From an uncultured Bacteroidales bacterium (GTDB lineage: Bacteria > Bacteroidota > Bacteroidia > Bacteroidales > UBA4417): DNA of 40,053 nt. Position 1 is the stretch's first letter, and every line of letters starts with the position of its first letter. This document shows positions 1 through 8,466 of this stretch, in pieces. Both the position numbers and the translations under genes were made by a program. The notes under the pieces are model-generated. The model was not told the DNA's origin, ran no database searches, and worked only from the letters and a program-made list of their open reading frames with translations. The DNA lies in NCBI GenBank assembly GCA_903879715.1, contig CAIRMR010000091.1, positions 1 to 40,053 of the forward strand, read 5' to 3'.

Positions 1-119
1 GTACGATTTACGAGGTACGATTTACGAGGTACGATTTACGAGGTACGATTTACGAGGTACGATTTACGAGGTACGATTTACGAGGTACGATTTACGAGGT
101 ACGATTTACGAGGTACGAT
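1..119. repeat. Tandem array of a 14-bp unit (two heptads), cut by window edge
   Basis: Eight perfect copies of GTACGATTTACGAG fill bases 1-112, and a ninth copy breaks off after GTACGATT at 113-120. The 14-bp unit is two related 7-mers (GTACGAT and TTACGAG), so the array reads as 17 heptads. It has no spacers, so it is not a CRISPR. The true left end lies outside the window. The same heptamer in another register (TACGATT) recurs near 20401, which ties this array to the other heptad-phased tracts in the window. Confidence 0.95.
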
Positions 120-152
120 TAACTATTGACTTAATTTTATCAGTAGCAGCTG

Positions 153-160
153 CAAAGGTA
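153..160 (-). promoter_or_regulatory. Outward (leftward) promoter -7 box
   Basis: On the minus strand this reads TACCTTTG followed by CAGC, a full match to the Bacteroidota -7 consensus TAnnTTTG. It points left, through the tandem array, to a gene outside the window. I cannot see a clear -33 TTTG at the usual distance. Confidence 0.5.
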
Positions 161-237
161 CAACGAATGAAGTTAATGTTCAGCGGGTATCATGCCTTGT
201 TTTATTGAAGAGATTGTTTCAGGGTTTCAGAGTTTCC

Positions 238-265
238 TACTATTTTCTAATTCCCATTTTCTAAT
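238..265. repeat. Heptad-phased tract B
   Basis: Four consecutive 7-mers (TACTATT, TTCTAAT, TCCCATT, TTCTAAT) give a 14-bp period just upstream of the promoter of the next gene. The order and spacing match the tract at 11155-11182, so the two are the same family at unrelated loci. The T/C-rich tract continues more loosely to about 290. Confidence 0.6.
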
Positions 266-294
266 TTCCTTTTCCTTTCCTCGTTTTTCATTCG

Positions 295-302
295 TAACTT
301 TG
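295..302 (+). promoter_or_regulatory. -7 promoter box for the NAD(P)HX repair gene
   Basis: TAACTTTG matches TAnnTTTG and ends 17 bases before the ATG at 320. There is no Shine-Dalgarno-like sequence in front of that ATG. Confidence 0.55.
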
Positions 303-319
303 GAAAGAATTCGATCCCT

Positions 320-1828
320 ATGATTAAAATATTTTCACCCGACCAGGTCAGGAAAGCTGACACATATACAATTCAGAATGAACCGGTTTCATCTATTAAC
401 CTGATGGAAAGAGCTGCTATGGCTTGTTTTGAATGGATGAATTCGTTCCAGGATTTAAGCAATAAGCATGTTCTTGTTTTCTGCGGTCCCGGGAATAATG
501 GCGGCGACGGACTGGCAATTGCAAGGATGCTCATTGAAAAAAAAGTTCAGGTTTCAACTTTTATACCGGACGAATCTGTTAAAAAATCTGAGGATTTCTC
601 TGTAAATCTTCAACGTCTGAGAGAATGTGGTTTGGAACCGCATTTATTTGAATCTTTCGAACTAAACCAGCTCACTGAAAATTCAATTTTAATCGATGCT
701 TTATTCGGTTCCGGTTTATCAAAACCATTAGAAGGCATTTATAAAGAATTGGTTAAACTGATCAATAACAGCACATGTGTTACCGTTTCCATTGATATCC
801 CATCAGGTTTGTATGCCGATAAGCCTTTTGATCCTGTTAAAGATACTATTTTAAAAGCCGATTATACTCTCAGTTTCCAATTCCCAAAACTAGCTTTCCT
901 GTTTCCTGAAAATGAATTCTATACCGGTAATTGGCAGGTTTTACCAATCGGATTACACCCTGATTTTATCAATGGCGAGCCTTGCCGCATTTACCTGGTT
1001 GAATTTGCGGATGTAAAAGGAATTCTGAAACCACGATCCAGGTTTTCGCACAAAGGAACTTTTGGACATAGCTTACTAATTGGCGGAAGCAAAGGTAAAA
1101 TCGGAGCAACTGTACTGATGGGAAAAGCTTGTCTGCGTTCAGGCACCGGGCTGGTTACCGTACATTTGCCAGCCTGCGGTTATACCATAATTCAGACTGC
1201 CGCTCCAGAAGTAATGGTTTCGGTTGACGAAGAGGAGAACGAATGTACGCAACTTCCTCATTTGGGTGCATTTTCATCAATTTCCGCCGGTCCAGGAATG
1301 GGAACCGGTAAAAACACGGCCAATATGCTGAAACATTTGATCCAGGAAGCAAAGGTTCCTTTATTACTCGATGCCGATGCTTTAAATATACTTTCGGATA
1401 ATCCAACCTGGCTGGCATTTTTACCTAAAGGCACCGTGTTGACTCCTCATCCCGGAGAGTTTGCAAGATTGGCTGGAAAAATGTCCAATAGTTTTGACCG
1501 GCTCGAAATATTGCGGGCTTTTTGCATTAAATACAGTTTGAATATTGTACTCAAAGGAGCGTACACCGTAGTTTGCTCCCCCTTGGGAAATTGCTATTTT
1601 AATCCTACCGGAAACCCTGGAATGGCGACAGGAGGAAGCGGCGACGTACTTACCGGCATACTTACAGGTTTGTTAACTCAGGGGTATAATCCAACTGAAG
1701 CGTGTATTCTTGGAGTTTACCTTCACGGACTGGCAGGCGACCTGGCTGCCGAAAATAATGGGCATGAAGCCTTGGTTGCAGGCGACATTATTGAGGATAT
1801 AGGGAAGGGTTTTATGGAGTTTTACTGA
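320..1828 (+). CDS. nnr: Bifunctional NAD(P)H-hydrate epimerase / ADP-dependent NAD(P)H-hydrate dehydratase
   Basis: This 502-residue protein has the fused YjeF architecture. An N-terminal epimerase domain (about 1-215) carries the loop GPGNNGGDGLAIAR at 56-69. A C-terminal ribokinase-like dehydratase domain (about 235-495) carries GMATGGSGDVLTG starting near 434, the phosphate and Mg binding loop. In the family the epimerase interconverts R and S forms of damaged NAD(P)HX and the dehydratase restores NAD(P)H using ADP, so this is a cytosolic metabolite repair enzyme. The length is usual for the fused form. The ATG follows a TAACTTTG promoter box by 17 bases. The gene is convergent with the topoisomerase gene, with only 47 bases between the stop codons and no obvious terminator hairpin there. 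Confidence 0.95.
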   Translation: MIKIFSPDQVRKADTYTIQNEPVSSINLMERAAMACFEWMNSFQDLSNKHVLVFCGPGNNGGDGLAIARMLIEKKVQVSTFIPDESVKKSEDFSVNLQRLRECGLEPHLFESFELNQLTENSILIDALFGSGLSKPLEGIYKELVKLINNSTCVTVSIDIPSGLYADKPFDPVKDTILKADYTLSFQFPKLAFLFPENEFYTGNWQVLPIGLHPDFINGEPCRIYLVEFADVKGILKPRSRFSHKGTFGHSLLIGGSKGKIGATVLMGKACLRSGTGLVTVHLPACGYTIIQTAAPEVMVSVDEEENECTQLPHLGAFSSISAGPGMGTGKNTANMLKHLIQEAKVPLLLDADALNILSDNPTWLAFLPKGTVLTPHPGEFARLAGKMSNSFDRLEILRAFCIKYSLNIVLKGAYTVVCSPLGNCYFNPTGNPGMATGGSGDVLTGILTGLLTQGYNPTEACILGVYLHGLAGDLAAENNGHEALVAGDIIEDIGKGFMEFY

Positions 1829-1875
1829 TCAAAATACACTTCAACAAATCGGGAATACTATGAGTAAAATTAAAA

Positions 1876-3744
1876 TTACGCTACCTCTTCCAGAATCTTC
1901 TCCTCTATTTCGCTGTCATTGCGCAGGTTATCGATAATAAACAGCTGGCGTTCAGGCGTATTACTCCCCATGTAAAATGTAAGAATTGCATCAATCTCCG
2001 AAAGGTGTTTCAGAATAACCGGATCAAGCCGCATAGAGGAATCTATAAAATGGCTGAATTCATCCGGAGATATCTCGCCCAAACCTTTAAAACGTGTAAT
2101 TTCAGGACTTGGCCCCAATTCGGTTAAAGCATCCTGGCGTTCCTTTTCAGAGTAACAATAGATGGTTTTTTTCTTGTTACGTACTCTGAAAAGCGGTGTC
2201 TGAAGAATATAGACATGGCCTGACTTCACCAGGTCGGGAAAAAACTGCAGGAAGAATGTGAGCAGCAGCATCCGGATATGCATTCCATCCACATCGGCGT
2301 CGGTAGCCATTACAATGTTGTTGTATCGCAGGTTTTCGAGGTCATCTTCTATATTTAGAGCGGATTGCAGCAAGTTGAATTCTTCGTTTTCGTAAACTAC
2401 TTTTTTACTTTTCCCGTAACAATTCAATGGTTTCCCTCTTAAACTGAATACGGCTTGTGTATTTACATCTCGCGATTTGGTTATGGAACCGCTTGCTGAA
2501 TCTCCTTCGGTAATAAACAGTGTAGTTTCGAGTCGGCGGGTATCGTTGCTGTTGTAATGAACACGGCAATCGCGGAGTTTTTTATTGTGTAGGCTGACTT
2601 TTTTAACACTTTCTTTGGCAAGCTTTTTAATATTTGCCATCTCCTTACGCTCTTTTTCCGACTGAAGAATCTTGCGGTAAAGAGCTTCAGCCGTATCTGA
2701 ATTCATGTGCAGGTAATTATCCAGCTTTTTTTTCAGAATATCGGTAATAAACTTGTTAATAGTAACGCCACCCGGCTCGATATGCTGCGAACCAAGTTTG
2801 GTCTTGGTTTGTGATTCGAATAATGGCTCACTAACCTTGATACTCACGGCCGCAATGATGGATGAACGGATGTCACTGTATTCAAAGTCCTTACCAAAAA
2901 ATTCGCGGATTGTTTTTACTAGCGCGTCACGGAATGCAGCCAGGTGAGTACCGCCCTGAGTTGTATGTTGTCCGTTTACAAATGAATAATATTCTTCTCC
3001 ATATTGTTTGGCACTATGAGTAAAAGCACATTCAAAATCTTCATCCTTGATATGAATAATAGGATAATTAACAGGACTCCCGTTATTCGTCTTTTCAAGC
3101 ATATCAAGCAAGCCATTCTTTGCCAGGAAGCGCTGACCATTGAAAATTATGGTTAAACCGTTGTTGAGGAAACAATAGTTCCACAACATCTGTTCGATAT
3201 ATTCCTTCAGAAAATGATAATTGCCAAACAACTGGGCATCGGGAACAAAGGTGATAAGCGTTCCATTCCTGAGATCAGTAGGCTGCTCGCCCGATTCACT
3301 GATTAATTCGCCTTGCCTGAATACAACTATATTAGAGCGCCCTTCGCGTATGGCCTGGGCAGTAAAGAAACTGGAGAGCGCGTTTACAGCCTTGGTACCA
3401 ACACCGTTGAGCCCGACAGCCTTTTTAAATACTTTTGAATCGTATTTTGCACCGGTATTTATCTGCGAAACGCATTCAACCAGCTTGCCAAGCGGTATTC
3501 CCCGGCCATAATCGCGTATTGTGACCAGGTGTTCCTTGATGGTTACTTCAACATTGCGGCCATGCCCCATGGTGAATTCATCGATACAGTTATCAATGAC
3601 TTCTTTGATCAGCACATAAATACCATCATCGTGAGAAGAACCATCGCCTAATTTACCAATATACATACCGGGACGAAGCCTGATATGTTCCTTCCAGTCA
3701 AGCGACCGGATACTTTCCTCGTTATAATTTCCAGTTGTGTCCAT
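1876..3744 (-). CDS. parE: DNA topoisomerase IV subunit B (type IIA, ATPase subunit)
   Basis: The 622-residue product begins with a GHKL ATPase domain (motifs around DNCIDE, GRGIPLG and [14 protein letters not shown] in the first 130 residues), then a transducer domain. The TOPRIM domain follows, with EGDSASG near 413 and [11 protein letters not shown] near 485, which hold the metal-binding acidic residues. Its length (about 620) and its lack of the long GyrB-type insert favour ParE over GyrB. Topoisomerase IV decatenates sister chromosomes as an A2B2 complex. The partner parC is not downstream: the gene ends against the convergent nnr gene, so the subunits are either split or parC lies elsewhere. 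A minus-strand TATATTTG box sits at 3755-3762, leaving almost no leader. Confidence 0.93.
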   Translation of the reverse strand: MDTTGNYNEESIRSLDWKEHIRLRPGMYIGKLGDGSSHDDGIYVLIKEVIDNCIDEFTMGHGRNVEVTIKEHLVTIRDYGRGIPLGKLVECVSQINTGAKYDSKVFKKAVGLNGVGTKAVNALSSFFTAQAIREGRSNIVVFRQGELISESGEQPTDLRNGTLITFVPDAQLFGNYHFLKEYIEQMLWNYCFLNNGLTIIFNGQRFLAKNGLLDMLEKTNNGSPVNYPIIHIKDEDFECAFTHSAKQYGEEYYSFVNGQHTTQGGTHLAAFRDALVKTIREFFGKDFEYSDIRSSIIAAVSIKVSEPLFESQTKTKLGSQHIEPGGVTINKFITDILKKKLDNYLHMNSDTAEALYRKILQSEKERKEMANIKKLAKESVKKVSLHNKKLRDCRVHYNSNDTRRLETTLFITEGDSASGSITKSRDVNTQAVFSLRGKPLNCYGKSKKVVYENEEFNLLQSALNIEDDLENLRYNNIVMATDADVDGMHIRMLLLTFFLQFFPDLVKSGHVYILQTPLFRVRNKKKTIYCYSEKERQDALTELGPSPEITRFKGLGEISPDEFSHFIDSSMRLDPVILKHLSEIDAILTFYMGSNTPERQLFIIDNLRNDSEIEEKILEEVA

Positions 3745-3754
3745 AATGCGGCAG

Positions 3755-3762
3755 CAAATATA
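3755..3762 (-). promoter_or_regulatory. -7 promoter box for parE
   Basis: The minus strand reads TATATTTG, a full TAnnTTTG match, 10 bases before the parE ATG. Transcription starting about 7 bases after the box would give a nearly leaderless mRNA. Confidence 0.5.
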
Positions 3763-3913
3763 ATTTAATCCTAAAAAGGATTGTAAGCTTTCATGCAGAA
3801 GTTATTAATGAGTTTTGCACAGGTAAAAGGATGTCGGATGTTAGAATTAGTGGTTGGATATTTATTTTAAACCAGAAAAAGCTAATGCAGACAAATCCAT
3901 TTAGCCTGTCATA

Positions 3914-3939
3914 ATAAAAAAACCGGAAAGATTCCGGTT
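3914..3939 (-). terminator. Rho-independent terminator of the CAP/SPOR gene
   Basis: An 8-bp stem, AACCGGAA with TTCCGGTT (3921-3928 and 3932-3939), has a 3-base loop. In the minus direction it is followed by a run of Ts (3914-3920 on the plus strand are mostly A). It lies about 40 bases past the stop of the gene ending at 3981. Confidence 0.8.
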
Positions 3940-3980
3940 AATTAAAAGCTTACTCCAGTGAATCCTGCAGCATATTTAAT

Positions 3981-4946
3981 TTATTTTTTTAATACCCAGA
4001 TTCCAGGGAAAGCATCTTTGAGTTGATTTTTCTTATTCGCTGCTTTCTGAACTGAATTATATGAAGCAATAGAAATGCGATACACAGATTCCCCTTTAAT
4101 AATTATCGCATCGGGATAGCCTTTCGATTTGACTTTTTTAAGCTCTGTTTCAGCGCCTTCGGCTGTTTTAACACTGCTTACAATCAGAAAGTACATGGTA
4201 GCTGTTTCGCCGGTTACAGGCTGAATAACTTTTTCATTAGCTGTAACTTCCTTCAGTTTTTCAGATGGTTTAGTTTTCACATTATCTTTTTCCGGTGTAG
4301 TTACTTTTTCAACTTTTGCAATGGGTTGCTGAACAGCAGCTACTTTCTCTATAGTTTTACCCTGATCATTTTTATCTTTAGCGTCGCCCAGCCAAAGTAC
4401 TGCATAACCGGACATTATTCCTACACCAATAGCTTTCCACTGATATGCGCTCCATTTACCTTTGCTCAGAATCATATCCGAAGAGGCACCTACTTCTTTC
4501 CATAAGGCTGCTGCTTCAGCGGGAGTTGCGTTATCTTCGCCCCAATAAATTAATTCATATCCATCGCCCGGGTAAGCGGTAATTTCCCTGGGTTTTGATT
4601 TCATACACTGAATACCGAAAACATCCTTTGTGTTACAACACGATGTCCATTTGCCTGAACCGCTCCAGCTGTGAAGACTACATCCTTTTTCCTGCGGTTT
4701 CCATTTAATGAGATCAGCAATATGTATCTGAGAAACTTTGCATAAATCATTTGACAAAGGAATAGAGGGAAGTTTGTTCTGCCGGCGCATATCGTTTATC
4801 ATATTAAACAGGATAGTTTCATCCTGAGATATTCCAGCAATAACAGTATCATTACCACAGATACCATTTGACACATTACCGGCAATACCAGAGAATGCCA
4901 AAAACATCAGCAGAAATAAAAGTCTAATTTCTTTTCGTAGAAGCAT
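3981..4946 (-). CDS. Exported CAP (SCP-like) domain protein with C-terminal SPOR domain
   Basis: The 321-residue protein starts with a basic then hydrophobic signal segment (1-23, ending near FSGIAGN), so it should be exported. Residues about 42-190 resemble a CAP/SCP domain: a helix with LFNMINDMRRQNKLPSIPLS, then LCKVSQIHIADL, a Cys-rich stretch, and YELIYWGEDNATPAEAAALW. A Lys/Glu/Thr/Pro-rich linker (about 198-248) leads to a C-terminal SPOR domain (about 250-321, with YFLIVSSVKTAEGAETELKK and YRISIASYNS). SPOR domains bind denuded septal peptidoglycan glycans, so a cell-envelope role near division sites is plausible. The CAP part may be a hydrolase-like or binding module; the substrate is unknown. 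It is monocistronic with its own terminator. Confidence 0.75.
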   Translation of the reverse strand: MLLRKEIRLLFLLMFLAFSGIAGNVSNGICGNDTVIAGISQDETILFNMINDMRRQNKLPSIPLSNDLCKVSQIHIADLIKWKPQEKGCSLHSWSGSGKWTSCCNTKDVFGIQCMKSKPREITAYPGDGYELIYWGEDNATPAEAAALWKEVGASSDMILSKGKWSAYQWKAIGVGIMSGYAVLWLGDAKDKNDQGKTIEKVAAVQQPIAKVEKVTTPEKDNVKTKPSEKLKEVTANEKVIQPVTGETATMYFLIVSSVKTAEGAETELKKVKSKGYPDAIIIKGESVYRISIASYNSVQKAANKKNQLKDAFPGIWVLKK

Positions 4947-5090
4947 TTGAGTACGACCGGTTTTGATTTTGATTGGCTAAATTACTAATAAAATATCAAC
5001 TTCTCCATGATAATTCCCAATAGTACGCGATAGTTTTATTACAGAGAACTAAACTATTACTTGTTGATCATCGCAAAAAAATGTTTTAAA

Positions 5091-5334
5091 TCAGTTTTCT
5101 TCCTTCACAAGTTTATACCACCTGATGCCTTCAACAGCGCTTTCAATTGCACATAGAATTACTGAAACATGATTTAGTATCTTGCGCTTTTATGTTGATA
5201 AAAGTCTGAAAAATTCCGTTTCCGAAAAGTGCATCCGTTGTTCTAATTCCTGCTTCCATGAGGAGATCGGCCAAAGCACTGCCAAAATTAGTCAAATCCT
5301 CAGGTTTTATTGCGAAGTCTTTTCGATTTATCAT
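5091..5334 (-). pseudogene. Small conserved-looking gene with an apparent +1 frameshift
   Basis: The frame opening at 5334 overlaps the M28 peptidase stop by 4 bases (ATGA), the arrangement of a translationally coupled gene. It reads an amphipathic, protein-like 52 residues (ending FINIKAQD) and then a short unlikely tail to a stop at 5143. Skipping one base near 5178 moves into a frame that continues LNHVSVILCAIESAVEG and ends ...KLVKEEN at 5091, which looks like a natural C-terminus. The combined product would be 81 residues. I do not recognise the family; no signal peptide or membrane segment is visible. It could be a sequencing or assembly error, a fresh pseudogene, or simply a 63-residue protein. 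Confidence 0.5.
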
Positions 5335-6770
5335 TTGAAAGTTTGTATATACGCTTTTACATTTTGCATAATGTGAACTTTTTGAAATGGAATATCTGGA
5401 TAAGATTCTGCCGTCAGGATAAAATCAATCAAATAGGACTCAAGTTCCAACATCCCGTTAAAGTTGATTAACTCAATATCATCCTGTGGCGTATGATATT
5501 GAGGATGAAGCCCGGTTGTAAAATATATTACCGGAATTCCTTTTTTAAGAAACGGGGCATGATCTGAATATGCAGGAGCTCCGTTTATTTTCCTGATTGA
5601 AAAGTCAGGATGTTTAACGGAGTCCAGAATCTGGTCCCAAACAACTGATGAAGCCACACCAAGCGCACTAATCGTGTCGCCCTGGTAACCAAGCCGGCCA
5701 ACCATATCCATATTCAGCATATAAACAATATTGGTATTGTTCACCCATGGATGACTGCAGAATGCTTTTGAGCCAAACAGTCCTTTTTCTTCGGCGCTAA
5801 ATGCCGCAAAAATATAATTATACTTCAGGCTTCCATTTTTCACTGCCCAACGGGCCAGTTCGAGTAAGGCTGTAGTTCCGCTGGCATTATCATCGGCGCC
5901 ATTATGAATCTGTAGCGATTTATCAGCACCAGTCCTGCTTTTAGTAATTCCTACATGATCGTAATGAGCGCCAATCACAACCGTTTTGGCGGATTTATTA
6001 TCAATCCAGCCTACGACATTTGATGGTTTTGATACTGTCCGGTCTACTTCGACTGACAATGAGCAAGTACCAGTCTTAATCCTGCTTATTTTGTTGAATG
6101 GCAGGCGCGCTATATAAACAACAGGTACATTCAGTGATTCAGTAAAAGGTGAACCGAATAATACGTCCTCACTTGTTTTACGCGAGCTGTTATGAAGAAT
6201 AACACCAACCGCGCCTTGCTGAACAACTAATGTAACCCTGGAAATAATGTCCTCAAGTAATGAAATGTTATCATCATTCTTTGTTCCGGAGATATCCAGA
6301 AGTACAATTTTACCACTAACGTCAGATTGCCCGTTTTCCCCTTGTATTTTATCAGGGGCAATAGAAATCCCTTTGCCGATATTGATTAATGGTGCAGTAA
6401 CATTGCCTGGCGATGACAAATCTGTAGCACCAAATTCTTCAATATGCTTAAAATCAATATTATCAACCCTAAGCATTGCCTTTTTATAAATAACGGGATA
6501 ATTCATCCTGAATTCACTCAGATACGATCCTTCGTGTTCCCCTTTAGGCAGCAATCCAGCCTGAATCATCTGTTTTGAAATATAATCCGAAGCCATTCGC
6601 TCACCGGCTGTGCCGGCTTCACGGCCTTTGAGTGAATCGGACGCAAGTACAAAAACATCGTGATACATCCTGGTTTGAGCAGTATCATTTATAATTTTCT
6701 GAGCGGTTACATTTGCATACCAAATGAAACTAAACGAAAACAGAAGTATAATTAGCTTAATTTTCATCAT
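5331..6770 (-). CDS. M28 family metallopeptidase (aminopeptidase with PA insert)
   Basis: The 479-residue protein has a signal peptide (1-23, ending NVTAQ) and should act in the periplasm or outside. The zinc-peptidase core carries the M28 ligands in order: IGAHYDHVG (His269), NGADDNASG (Asp293), SAEEKG (Glu327/328), MLNMDMVGR (Asp355) and HPQYHTPQDD near the C-terminus. Residues about 120-240 look like the protease-associated (PA) insert seen in many M28 members. The family removes N-terminal amino acids or dipeptides using two zinc ions. It starts within the last codons of the upstream formyltransferase gene (4-bp overlap) and in turn overlaps the small downstream frame by 4 bp, so all three are probably co-translated. 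Why a peptidase follows sugar-modifying genes is not clear. Confidence 0.88.
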   Translation of the reverse strand: MMKIKLIILLFSFSFIWYANVTAQKIINDTAQTRMYHDVFVLASDSLKGREAGTAGERMASDYISKQMIQAGLLPKGEHEGSYLSEFRMNYPVIYKKAMLRVDNIDFKHIEEFGATDLSSPGNVTAPLINIGKGISIAPDKIQGENGQSDVSGKIVLLDISGTKNDDNISLLEDIISRVTLVVQQGAVGVILHNSSRKTSEDVLFGSPFTESLNVPVVYIARLPFNKISRIKTGTCSLSVEVDRTVSKPSNVVGWIDNKSAKTVVIGAHYDHVGITKSRTGADKSLQIHNGADDNASGTTALLELARWAVKNGSLKYNYIFAAFSAEEKGLFGSKAFCSHPWVNNTNIVYMLNMDMVGRLGYQGDTISALGVASSVVWDQILDSVKHPDFSIRKINGAPAYSDHAPFLKKGIPVIYFTTGLHPQYHTPQDDIELINFNGMLELESYLIDFILTAESYPDIPFQKVHIMQNVKAYIQTFK

Positions 6771-8443
6771 TTTTTGATTTTAAATAATTTTTTAAATTTA
6801 AACGAAAGCTTTCGCGTAAAAGCCTGCCAGATAAAGCATTCGCGTTTTCCATCAACAATTATCGTTCCTTCTGTTACGCAAAAAGTATGCATTCCATCGC
6901 GGAATTTCGAAGTAAGTGCGGGGTTTAAAGTGGCATATTCTGTTTCAATATAATCATTTGGTGTGAGTGTAAGCACCTGGTTGATAGTAATCCTTCGCCC
7001 TGATCGTATGGAACAATCCTGTGCGGGACGCAGAAGCTTTCCATCAAGTATAAAAGGATTTCCTGCTGGTCTGGAGGATCGGATATCGACTTTTACCGGA
7101 TTATTGGCATGAGATTTATAGGGGCCTCTCAGATTTTCAGAATACCAGATATTCAAACGCTCATTTGTTGCCGTTTTATCTGTAAAAAACAACCACCAAG
7201 TTCCTTCGTGGAAAAAGATTGAAGTATCAACTGCTTTCAGGTTTTCGATCAACGTTTGATCAAAAACCAATTTCCCTTCCGAAATCTCGTAGCGGTATAA
7301 ATCTACACTACTTCCTTCTGAATTCTCAGGAATGCAATACCGGACATTTGCATACTCAAAAAGATAAGGATATGCCAGATGATAAGATTTCTCAAGAGCT
7401 ATCGATTTTTTTAGAATCTGATTTGTTAGCCTGTCGACCTGGTAAGATGTAAGTATTCCTTTGGGACTTTTATAGTCATATTCTTCGCAAATAATGTGAT
7501 AGGAACCACCCTCTACAAATCCAAACGGATCAGCATGAAATACCGATTTTTCGTTATTGATAGTTAGCCAGAGAGGTTCAGGAATTGTATGGTTTCCCGG
7601 TATAACAAGTTCTTCAGCAGGTAATGATATAATTCCTACATTCCATTTCTCGGACAGAAACAGATCACGGTAATGAAACTTTAGTTTGTTAATTGCAACT
7701 TTCAGCAAAAAACGAATCATCTTAAAGTTACCCGGAGTTTTGTAAATAGCTGATTCGGGCGAATTTGATACCGAAAGAAATTCAGTGTTGCCATTCTCAA
7801 TTTTCCGGCAAACCTGTAAAGGCCATTCAGTTGAACATTGAAGCAGGTTATTGAGATTTGCCTCCCACGAGTGGTTAATGGTAGCAAAGTAGGCTTTGTG
7901 TAAAATAATTCCGCTATCTAATTTATCAGTAAGCCTTTGAAGGATTGCCGCGTTAACCGGATCACCAAACAAAATTTCCCAAAAACCTGTCGGCACTCCG
8001 CGATACTTACGGTCATCGTCGTGATGATACGACCACACGCCATATTTCGCCGCATCCAGTATATCCCCTTTAATTATATCGAAGCCAAACCTGAGCATAA
8101 AATCAAGGTTATACGATTTTATGATGTCCACATCAATTTTAAAAAAATACTCAGCATATCCTTTTTGCCTGGTTAAACATTTTATTTCGGGGATATTACT
8201 GTAAAAGTCATTGAAATTAACGCGTTTTTTAGCATCAGGCTTTAAAAAATATCTGAACCACAAACGACACAACATTTTGGAATACGGATAGTGAATCCAC
8301 CTGTCAAAGAAACGCTGATTTTCAACCAGGTTGTCATTTACAATCAGTAAAGTGCAATTGTGCCCTGCTTCAATCAGAAGTTTTATGGATTCAAACTGCC
8401 ATTGTTGAAAAGTATTGCCGTTAGAGAGAATTCCGAAGTTCAT
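6767..8443 (-). CDS. Formyltransferase-like domain fused to a GINT1_N-type beta-propeller
   Basis: The 558-residue protein has two parts. Residues 1 to about 215 resemble the formyltransferase fold (methionyl-tRNA and sugar N-formyltransferases): GVWSYHHDDDRKYRGVPTGF at 135-154 and LTDKLDSGIIL at 171-181 match the family's HP..YRG and D.G.I regions. The usual Asn of the N-x-H catalytic motif is Ser (SYHH, 138-141). Residues about 290-535 (from FHADPFGFVEGG, through AYPYLFEY, WWLFFTD and RPAGNPF) look like the five-bladed propeller family known from the N-terminus of plant GINT1 and related to GH43/GH32 folds. Such fusions occur in surface-polysaccharide gene sets. I infer modification of a nucleotide sugar or glycan. 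It follows the GT4 gene by 23 bases and overlaps the M28 gene by 4. Confidence 0.72.
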   Translation of the reverse strand: MNFGILSNGNTFQQWQFESIKLLIEAGHNCTLLIVNDNLVENQRFFDRWIHYPYSKMLCRLWFRYFLKPDAKKRVNFNDFYSNIPEIKCLTRQKGYAEYFFKIDVDIIKSYNLDFMLRFGFDIIKGDILDAAKYGVWSYHHDDDRKYRGVPTGFWEILFGDPVNAAILQRLTDKLDSGIILHKAYFATINHSWEANLNNLLQCSTEWPLQVCRKIENGNTEFLSVSNSPESAIYKTPGNFKMIRFLLKVAINKLKFHYRDLFLSEKWNVGIISLPAEELVIPGNHTIPEPLWLTINNEKSVFHADPFGFVEGGSYHIICEEYDYKSPKGILTSYQVDRLTNQILKKSIALEKSYHLAYPYLFEYANVRYCIPENSEGSSVDLYRYEISEGKLVFDQTLIENLKAVDTSIFFHEGTWWLFFTDKTATNERLNIWYSENLRGPYKSHANNPVKVDIRSSRPAGNPFILDGKLLRPAQDCSIRSGRRITINQVLTLTPNDYIETEYATLNPALTSKFRDGMHTFCVTEGTIIVDGKRECFIWQAFTRKLSFKFKKLFKIKK

Positions 8444-8466
8444 GGAGTGAGACTATTTCATTATCA

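Noticed and set aside
1-119. Possible CRISPR array
   Set aside because: The units are directly joined 14-mers with no spacers, so it is a plain tandem repeat.
5143-5334. Programmed +1 frameshift
   Set aside because: No prfB-like slippery stop or stimulator is visible near 5178; an error or decay is simpler.
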